A stretch of 11,863 bases of DNA from Chloroflexi bacterium UBA5177 (GTDB lineage: Bacteria > Chloroflexota > UBA5177), in NCBI GenBank assembly GCA_002413265.1, contig DHWR01000231.1:9711-21573 (forward strand). Direction: 5' to 3'. The first letter of the stretch is position 1. Every line of letters starts with the position of its first letter. The notes under the pieces were generated by a model, which was not told the origin of the DNA, searched no databases, and saw nothing but the letters and a program-made list of their open reading frames with translations. The translations under genes were made by a program, and so were the position numbers. Shown in pieces: positions 5,978-11,863 of this stretch.

Positions 5978-5985
5978 TCCCGTGG

Positions 5986-6288
5986 CTAGCCGCCCCGACC
6001 GAACAGCTTGGCAATGCCTCCAGGCCCTTGCTTACCTGAGGCAGCAATGACGGCAGCTGTACCGGCTGCCCGCAAGAGGGACGCTTTCTCGGCCTTAAAT
6101 CCCGCGAGAATTGCTGGGATGAGGACCTGAGGCGGAGTCGTTACCGTCCATTTCCCCTTCGAATTCTTGAATACTACTCTCCCCTGCTCGCCGGTCATCT
6201 TCTGTCGCGCGAGGTCTCCAGCTGCCGCACCGGCGAAGGCCGCACCTGCAAGCAGCGCCAGCTTCGTCACGGTTTTGATCAATCTCAC
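5986..6288 (-). CDS. Small membrane-associated hypothetical protein
   Basis: A 100-residue basic protein. A short Arg/Lys N-terminus (MRLIKTVTK) is followed by an Ala/Gly-rich hydrophobic stretch (about 9-24), which could be a membrane anchor or signal. The middle is polar with a GKWTVTTPPQ segment (45-54). A second moderately hydrophobic region (about 55-85) precedes a Gly/Arg-rich C-terminus (FGRGG). I do not recognise the family. GTG at 6288 is preferred over GTG at 6297 because GGAGGT (6296-6301) sits 7 nt upstream of the former and overlaps the latter. It lies upstream of the membrane pair in the same direction, but a -10 box separates them. Confidence 0.6.
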   Translation of the reverse strand: MRLIKTVTKLALLAGAAFAGAAAGDLARQKMTGEQGRVVFKNSKGKWTVTTPPQVLIPAILAGFKAEKASLLRAAGTAAVIAASGKQGPGGIAKLFGRGG

Positions 6289-6295
6289 CTTGCTC

Positions 6296-6301
6296 ACCTC
6301 C
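6296..6301 (-). promoter_or_regulatory. Shine-Dalgarno site selecting GTG 6288
   Basis: Minus-strand GGAGGT is spaced 7 nt from GTG 6288 and overlaps the competing GTG at 6297, so the shorter form is favoured. Confidence 0.55.
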
Positions 6302-6386
6302 GTTCATGCCGATGGTAACCAAATGAGGCCAGGTCTTCGCTAGCCTCGAGATGCGCCCATAGCCCATACTGAGCAAGTCTCCACGG

Positions 6387-6408
6387 GCACGCTAAGCCGC
6401 CTGCGTGC
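6387..6408. repeat. Inverted repeat GCACGC-N10-GCGTGC upstream of the GH5 gene
   Basis: Perfect 6-bp half-sites (6387-6392 and 6403-6408) lie in the 172-bp divergent gap, 52 bp before the GH5 start. The position would suit an operator. Six-base GC-rich repeats arise easily by chance here, and no convincing promoter boxes were found to anchor it. Confidence 0.2.
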
Positions 6409-6460
6409 ATGCCGGGCGTTGCCGTCCTGGATTTCACACCATCACGCTAGACGGTCACCG

Positions 6461-7777
6461 ATGTCTCCTCTTCGAAAAGGCACGCTCGCCGTGCTTCTGA
6501 TATTCATTGCCACCGGCATCGGAGCCGGTGCAGCCATCGCTCGCTATACGAGCACGACCGAAGCTCCGACCCCGGTGCCCGTTCATCTTTATCCTGGCTA
6601 CTGGCACACGGACGGGAGCCGCATCGTCGACAGCCGAAACCGCACGGTTCGCATCGCCGGCGTGACCTGGTACGGGATGGAAAGCGACTATTGGGTCCCC
6701 GCGGGACTCGATTATCAGCCCTACACAAAGATCATGGACGAAGTGAAATTGCTAGGTTACAACACAATCCGTCTCCCATACTCCAACCAGCTCGTGGAGC
6801 AAAACCCGCTCGTAACCCAAATGATCGCTGCCAATCCGCAGTTTCAGGGCCGCCACGCGATGGATGTGATGGACGCCATCGTCGGTTACGCCCACCAGAT
6901 CGGACTAAAGATCATTCTCGACGATCATCGCTGCAAGGCCTCGACTCGAAAGACGGTGAACTATCTGGACGAACCGCTTTGGTACGCTCCGGGCTATCCC
7001 GAGTCGGCCTGGATCGCCGACTGGCAAAGTCTCGCGCAGCGCTACCAGGGGAACAGCACCGTGATTGGTTTCGACTTGCGGAACGAACCTCACACCGTCG
7101 GCCCTGGCCCCTGGAACCTCCACGCCTACCTGGCTCAGGGCGCTACCTGGGGTCCGTACAACGGTGTGGACAATCCCGCTACGGACTGGAGACTGGCGGC
7201 AGAGCGGGCGGGAAACGCCGTGCTGACCATCAATCCGCACCTTCTGATGTTCGTCGAAGGGCTGCAGATGTATCCCGACGGGCGACAGCCGAGCGGCGTC
7301 TCCACTTACTGGTGGGGCAGCTCGCTGGCCGGTGCGAGGCTTTATCCGGTGCAGTTTTTCGTTCCGCACCAGCTCGTGTACTCCCCTCACGACTGGGGCC
7401 CCTGGAAGTGGAATATGCAATGGTTGCGGCGACCGACCTATGCCTCGATCCAGCAGGTATGGCAGGAACACTGGAGCTTCCTTACGGAGGGATCCGAAGC
7501 GGTTCCCATTTGGATGGGCGAGTTCGGCACCTGCACGAATAATCCGAAGTGCGTCGACGTGCAGGAGACCGGAAATCAGGCCGACTGGTTCCACCTGCTA
7601 CTGCGCTATCTTCACGACCATCCCGCCATCGGTTGGAGCTTTTTTGCCCTCAATGGCACGAATTCGAACGACCACGCCGCCAACAATGGGCTCTTGTCGC
7701 CCCGTTGGGACGCGGTAGCCAACGATGCTCTGCAACAGGACCTGGAGAGTGTCCAGGGCCAAACCCAGCGCGGCTGA
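6461..7777 (+). CDS. Secreted or membrane-anchored GH5-family glycoside hydrolase (cellulase-like)
   Basis: A 438-residue protein. MSPLRKG plus a hydrophobic segment (8-27) forms a signal peptide or N-terminal anchor, then a Thr/Pro-rich linker (about 30-40) leads to a (beta/alpha)8 catalytic domain. GH5 landmarks: NTIRLPYSN with R104, the DDHR segment (154-157), the acid/base glutamate E209 in DLRNEPH, YSPHDWG (307-313), and the nucleophile E354 in WMGEFGT, followed by the W392 region (GWSFF). It should cleave beta-1,4-type glucans or similar polysaccharides outside the membrane with retention; exact specificity cannot be read. ATG 6461 was chosen over TTG 6419 because it directly begins the signal sequence. 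The ribosome site is weak. The stop lies only 11 nt before the ABC ATPase gene, so it heads an operon with an ABC-2 exporter. Confidence 0.92.
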   Translation: MSPLRKGTLAVLLIFIATGIGAGAAIARYTSTTEAPTPVPVHLYPGYWHTDGSRIVDSRNRTVRIAGVTWYGMESDYWVPAGLDYQPYTKIMDEVKLLGYNTIRLPYSNQLVEQNPLVTQMIAANPQFQGRHAMDVMDAIVGYAHQIGLKIILDDHRCKASTRKTVNYLDEPLWYAPGYPESAWIADWQSLAQRYQGNSTVIGFDLRNEPHTVGPGPWNLHAYLAQGATWGPYNGVDNPATDWRLAAERAGNAVLTINPHLLMFVEGLQMYPDGRQPSGVSTYWWGSSLAGARLYPVQFFVPHQLVYSPHDWGPWKWNMQWLRRPTYASIQQVWQEHWSFLTEGSEAVPIWMGEFGTCTNNPKCVDVQETGNQADWFHLLLRYLHDHPAIGWSFFALNGTNSNDHAANNGLLSPRWDAVANDALQQDLESVQGQTQRG

Positions 7778-7788
7778 GAAATCCATCC

Positions 7789-8762
<974 letters not shown>

Positions 8763-8766
<4 letters not shown>

Positions 8767-9566
8767 AGCGGCGCCTTGCGATTTGGCGCGCGCAAGCGAG
8801 AAACACTCTCGCCATTCAGCTCCAGTACCGCATCTCGCTGGTGATCTGGATGATTGGCCTCGTGTTGAGTCCTCTCGTCTATCTGGTCGTCTGGACGACC
8901 GTGGCGCATGCCAAGGGAGGCGACGTCGGTACCTATTCCGCGCACGACTTCGCCGCGTACTTCATTCTGCTGATGATTGTCGATCACATTACTTTTACCT
9001 GGGTGATCTTCAATGCCGATTTTCGGATTCGCCAGGGTGCGCTCTCGCCGCTCCTCTTGCGACCGGTGCACCCGATCAACGCCGATATCGTCGAGAACGT
9101 GTCGTTCAAGCTGCTGATGCTGATGGTCATCCTGCCGGCGGCCGTGGTGATGTCCATCGCCTTCGGACCTCGACTGCATCCGGACCCCTGGGCCGTGATC
9201 GCGTTTTTCCCCGCCCTTCTCCTGGCTGCGGTGCTTCGCTTCACGGTCGAGTGGACCGTTTCGCTCATATCGTTCTGGATTAGCCGGATGGCCGCGCTCG
9301 ATCAGATGTACTACGTGCTGGTCCTCTTCCTCTCAGGACAGGTGGCGCCAATCAGTCTGTTTCCGGCACCCGTCCAGTTGGCGGCAAATGTACTGCCCTT
9401 CCGCTGGATGGTTGCCTTCCCCGTTGAGCTCCTGCTCGGCCGCGTTTCACCTCACGACGCGACCATCGGCTTCGCGGTGCTTCTCGCCTGGCTCGCCGTC
9501 GGGCTGGCAGCTCTGCGGCTCACGTGGCGACTTGGACTGAAACAGTATTCGGCGGTAGGCGCGTGA
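8763..9566 (+). CDS. ABC-2 type permease, COG4587 type
   Basis: A 267-residue integral membrane subunit with about six spans (roughly 24-46, 62-84, 111-135, 141-160, 181-199 and 232-253). The cytosolic loop motif ALSPLLLRPVHPI (93-105) is typical of this permease family and lies where coupling to the ATPase is expected. It starts with GTG in a GTGA overlap with the ATPase stop and ends with another GTGA overlap with the second permease, so the three transporter genes are translationally coupled. It should form a heterodimer with the following permease to make the export channel. The substrate is unknown. Confidence 0.93.
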
Positions 9567-10348
9567 CCTACGTGCGGCTGCTCTGGGCTTTCTTTCGGGT
9601 CAGCTCGATGCGCGAGATCCAGTACCGTACCAGCTTCATCATGCAAGCGCTGCAATCTCTCATCGGTCTGGGCACGGGGCTGGCAGGTCTGGGCGTGGTC
9701 TTCGCTCACACCTCGAACCTCGGTGGTTGGAGGCCGACACAGCTACTCGCGATACTGGGCGTCTACTTTCTCGTGGGCGGCGTCATCAATTTGGTCGTGA
9801 GGCCGAGTATGCAGCGGTTCATGGAAGACGTTCGCCTGGGCACCCTCGACTTCGTTCTGACGAAGCCGCGCGACTCGCAATTTCTGATTAGCGTTCGAGA
9901 AGTGCAGATCTGGAAGATGGTCGACGTGCTTATGGGCACCGTCGTCCTGGCACTTGCAGTTACTGGTCTATCTCATTCTGTTGGCTTCGTCCAGGCCACT
10001 GGTTTCGCGGCTGCCCTGCTTGCCGGCGCCATCATCGTCTATAGCTTTTTCATGATTCTGGCCACGCTCTGCTTCTGGGTGGTGCGTGCCGACAACATTC
10101 TCGTGATCTTCCTCGCGGTCTACGACGCGGGCAGATGGCCGGTTACGATCTACCCTGGAGCGCTGCGCTATACGCTGACATTTCTGGTGCCCGTCGCGTT
10201 CGCTGTTACGGTACCCGCTGAAGGAATTACGGGCCGGCTTTCGGGCGGCACACTGCTGGAAGCGGGAGTGCTGGCTCTTGTTCTCCTGGTCGGCTCGCGA
10301 TGGTTCTGGACCTTTGGGCTGAGCCGCTACACCGGCGCCTCAGCTTAG
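9563..10348 (+). CDS. ABC-2 type permease, COG3694 type
   Basis: A 261-residue membrane subunit, the second half of the transporter channel. It has about six spans (roughly 27-48, 60-79, 119-136, 143-170, 177-189 with a following hydrophobic stretch 203-219, and 231-250). The cytosolic GTLDFVLTKPRDSQF segment (93-107) matches the position and style of the corresponding loop in its partner permease, pointing to an old duplication. GTG 9563 was chosen because it forms the same GTGA overlap as the gene before it and opens directly on the conserved N-terminus; earlier in-frame starts lie inside the partner gene. It is the last gene of the GH5-ABC operon, and a candidate terminator follows about 70 nt later. 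Confidence 0.93.
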   Translation: MTYVRLLWAFFRVSSMREIQYRTSFIMQALQSLIGLGTGLAGLGVVFAHTSNLGGWRPTQLLAILGVYFLVGGVINLVVRPSMQRFMEDVRLGTLDFVLTKPRDSQFLISVREVQIWKMVDVLMGTVVLALAVTGLSHSVGFVQATGFAAALLAGAIIVYSFFMILATLCFWVVRADNILVIFLAVYDAGRWPVTIYPGALRYTLTFLVPVAFAVTVPAEGITGRLSGGTLLEAGVLALVLLVGSRWFWTFGLSRYTGASA

Positions 10349-10416
10349 AATCGCCCCTGGCGCTAGTGAGCTCCAATCGCCGCATGTATCGTTTCCGGGT
10401 CCGTGCCTTCAACCGC

Positions 10417-10437
10417 TCCGCGGTGACCTAACGCGGA
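10417..10437 (+). terminator. Candidate terminator after the GH5-ABC operon
   Basis: TCCGCG (10417-10422) pairs with CGCGGA (10432-10437) around a 9-nt loop, followed by the moderately T-rich CTTCTGTCT. It lies in the 96-bp gap between convergent genes. The T-tract is imperfect and an alternative small hairpin (ACCGC-TCC-GCGGT, 10412-10424) competes with it, so the call is tentative. Confidence 0.4.
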
Positions 10438-10444
10438 CTTCTGT

Positions 10445-11677
10445 CTAAAAGCCCGTACTGCACCAGGGTTGGGGATCGCTGGAGAACATGAGGTCAGCCC
10501 GCCGAAGGGAGCCCTTCCCGTTCTCCAGCACCCTTCCCGCCCTCGCCAGGGTGCTGAAGGCTACTCCACCAAGATAAGCTGCTCCGAGATCCGTAATCTG
10601 AAGCGACAAATCCGGCTTCGTCCGAGTCCGCTTGCAAGTGGCGCCTCCCGGACCGCCCTCGAGCACGTACCGTCCCGAGTTCTCCGGGCAAAATGGATCC
10701 TCCACCTCGAGCACCAGCTTGCCTTCGAGCGAATAACGGCGTGCGGAGAGAGACGCGACAACGTCCACCAACCGAATCCAGAGAAAGTCGATCGCACTCT
10801 TGATCCTCAAGCGGCGGGGGTCCGCCATCATCCACCGAAGCGGATCGTCGACCGGCGCATTGTCGATGGTCACGCTCGTCATGAGATCGACCCCGAGGCA
10901 GAAGCGCCAGAGGGCGGCACGGGCCTCGGAGCTGCCGGTAATGAAGTCGGTTACACGCATCTTGCCGTTGGAGAAGCCGCCGTCCTCCCAGTTCATCTTG
11001 ACGCGATACGACACGTAGCCTTCGAGCTTTCCCTTGCCGGACCGATAGACCACGTATAGGCGGTCGCTGTGTCCGTCGCGCCAGCTCTCGATGTCCCTGA
11101 ACGTCAGCTCCCACCACTTATCGCTGCGATCGACGCACCCCGGGTACTGACGGCGAACCTCGTCATAGATTTTGGGCAAGACCCGTGGTGCCTCTTCTCT
11201 GTCAATCGGTTCAACGGATCCCGTGATCTTGGGATGGCGTCCGAACTCGCTGTAGCCCCTGTCTGCCTGAAGCTCCACCTGGTGTGTCGCCAGTCCGTAG
11301 CCATAACGCCCGTAGATGACGCTCTCGGACGCCAGAAGCATGGCCACAGGCTCTCCGCGTTCGCGGACATCCCGCAGCTGCTGCCGCATCATCGAGGTGA
11401 GGATGCCGCGGCGGCGATGAGTGGGAGCAACCGTCACTGCCGTCACACCGGCCGCCGGCACTCTCGTCAACCCCGGCAACGTGAGCTCGAAGGAGTCAAT
11501 TCCCGCCGTTCCCACGATCCGCGATCCGTCGAACGCGGCCAGGCTGCGATCGAACTCGAACACCTTGCGGAAATGCTCAATTACCTCCGGATTCGGCGCA
11601 TGTCCGAATGCGTGTTCGAGCAGAGTGGCGAAGGGAGTGAATTCTTCGTGCGTAATGGGACGTATCTCAAAAGACAT
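10445..11677 (-). CDS. Eis-family GNAT N-acetyltransferase with C-terminal SCP2-like domain
   Basis: A 410-residue acetyl-CoA-dependent acetyltransferase resembling mycobacterial Eis, which acetylates aminoglycosides and protein lysines. The N-terminal GNAT domain (about 1-145) holds the acetyl-CoA loop VTVAPTHRRRGIL (81-93) and the family motif IYGRYGYGLAT (121-131), whose Y127 corresponds best to the Eis catalytic tyrosine. A second degenerate GNAT-like domain (about 150-300) and a C-terminal sterol-carrier-like domain (about 305-410) complete the three-part layout. The protein ends in Phe (CSTGF-COOH), matching Eis, where the C-terminal carboxylate of Phe acts in catalysis. The length is close to the family norm. 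ATG 11677 begins the conserved sequence; its region shows a -35/-10 pair ending 8 nt upstream, so the mRNA may lack a leader. The gene is transcribed toward the ABC operon. The natural substrate is unknown. Confidence 0.92.
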   Translation of the reverse strand: MSFEIRPITHEEFTPFATLLEHAFGHAPNPEVIEHFRKVFEFDRSLAAFDGSRIVGTAGIDSFELTLPGLTRVPAAGVTAVTVAPTHRRRGILTSMMRQQLRDVRERGEPVAMLLASESVIYGRYGYGLATHQVELQADRGYSEFGRHPKITGSVEPIDREEAPRVLPKIYDEVRRQYPGCVDRSDKWWELTFRDIESWRDGHSDRLYVVYRSGKGKLEGYVSYRVKMNWEDGGFSNGKMRVTDFITGSSEARAALWRFCLGVDLMTSVTIDNAPVDDPLRWMMADPRRLRIKSAIDFLWIRLVDVVASLSARRYSLEGKLVLEVEDPFCPENSGRYVLEGGPGGATCKRTRTKPDLSLQITDLGAAYLGGVAFSTLARAGRVLENGKGSLRRADLMFSSDPQPWCSTGF

Positions 11678-11685
11678 AGCTCGGC

Positions 11686-11715
11686 ATTGTCGGGGGCGTC
11701 GCGGCTGAGAGTCAA
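11686..11715 (-). promoter_or_regulatory. Promoter of the Eis-like gene
   Basis: On the minus strand TTGACT (11710-11715), an 18-nt spacer and GACAAT (11686-11691) match 5 of 6 and 4 of 6 positions of the sigma-70 consensus. Only 8 nt separate the -10 box from the ATG at 11677, so transcription would start at or within a base or two of the start codon, and no Shine-Dalgarno site is present. Confidence 0.5.
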
Positions 11716-11762
11716 GAGCCGAAACCCGGCAAACCATGACCGCGAAGCGCTAGTTAGAGACG

Positions 11763-11768
11763 TATACT
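11763..11768 (+). promoter_or_regulatory. Candidate -10 box of a right-edge gene
   Basis: TATACT ends 6 nt before the ATG at 11775, the same arrangement as upstream of the nitroreductase gene on the other strand. No good -35 box is seen at 16-18 nt. Confidence 0.3.
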
Positions 11769-11774
11769 TGCCGC

Positions 11775-11863
11775 ATGTTCTTTCGCGGCATGCCGCAACC
11801 TTCTCATGCGGGATCGCGCGGCGGCAATATCTTCTGTTCCGAGGTGCAGCCGGGGTGCCGGCA
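11775..11863 (+). CDS. Possible start of an unidentified gene (3' partial)
   Basis: ATG 11775 opens a frame that continues off the right edge. About 29 residues are visible: MFFRGMPQPSHAGSRG, then NIFCSEVQPGC and a little more. Nothing recognisable appears in so short a piece. Support comes from a TATACT box 6 nt upstream and divergent placement from the Eis-like gene. A minus-strand frame ending at TAA (11754-11756) is also open through this stretch, so the true coding strand is undecided. Confidence 0.3.
   Translation, partial: MFFRGMPQPSHAGSRGGNIFCSEVQPGCR

Noticed and set aside
6691..7542. 283-residue plus-strand frame inside the GH5 gene, and a 229-residue minus-strand frame opposite it
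   Set aside because: Both are shadows of the GH5 gene, which carries the catalytic motifs in its own frame.
10412..10424. ACCGC-TCC-GCGGT hairpin as the terminator
   Set aside because: It has only a 5-bp stem with a 3-nt loop and no T-run on either strand. The overlapping TCCGCG/CGCGGA hairpin followed by CTTCTGTCT fits better.
11785..11796. Perfect 12-bp palindrome GCGGCATGCCGC near the right edge
   Set aside because: It lies just inside a possible coding start in GC-rich DNA, where such palindromes are common. No second copy or promoter context supports an operator.

Overview
The window is GC-rich, densely packed bacterial DNA. All coding strands show high third-position GC, and no intergenic gap exceeds about 165 bases. 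There is no rRNA, tRNA, transposase, phage gene or CRISPR array, so it reads as chromosomal. A zinc-ribbon/FHA class III cyclase, an orphan ABC-2 exporter of the COG4586/4587/3694 type, an Eis-like acetyltransferase, apparently leaderless promoters and a UGA-decoding selenoprotein together suggest a Gram-positive-like or Terrabacteria-type lineage (for example Chloroflexota, Dormibacterota, Eremiobacterota or Actinomycetota). The sequence does not settle the phylum.

Region by region. Positions 1-2880 (+) hold the 3' part of a membrane-anchored protein with seven tandem extracytoplasmic beta-type repeats. It abuts, with no gap, a class IIIb-type nucleotide cyclase fused to a zinc ribbon and an FHA domain, so the pair looks like a sensor/output signalling unit. 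Positions 3008-4202 (+) hold a two-gene redox cassette that plain ORF calling misreads. The first gene is a DUF1326 protein whose conserved CxCx3CxC head can only be included by starting at an ATC codon behind a strong Shine-Dalgarno sequence. The second is a Cys-free peroxiredoxin-like protein with an in-frame TGA exactly at the peroxidatic cysteine position and SECIS-like hairpins directly downstream, that is, a selenoprotein. Positions 4214-6288 (-) hold an FMN nitroreductase, two overlapping small membrane-protein genes and a small membrane-associated protein of unknown role.

Positions 6461-10348 (+) form a tight operon: a secreted or membrane-anchored GH5 glycosidase, then an ABC ATPase and two ABC-2 permeases. 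The gap is 11 nt between the first two genes, and GTGA overlaps join the rest. A candidate terminator lies at 10417-10437. Positions 10445-11677 (-) encode an Eis-family GNAT acetyltransferase. From 11775 (+) a possible new gene runs off the right edge.

The most notable content is the selenocysteine peroxiredoxin beside the ATC-initiated DUF1326 gene. The window holds no Sec machinery (selA/B/C/D), so decoding is inferred from the position of the TGA, the conserved protein on both sides of it, and the RNA hairpins.
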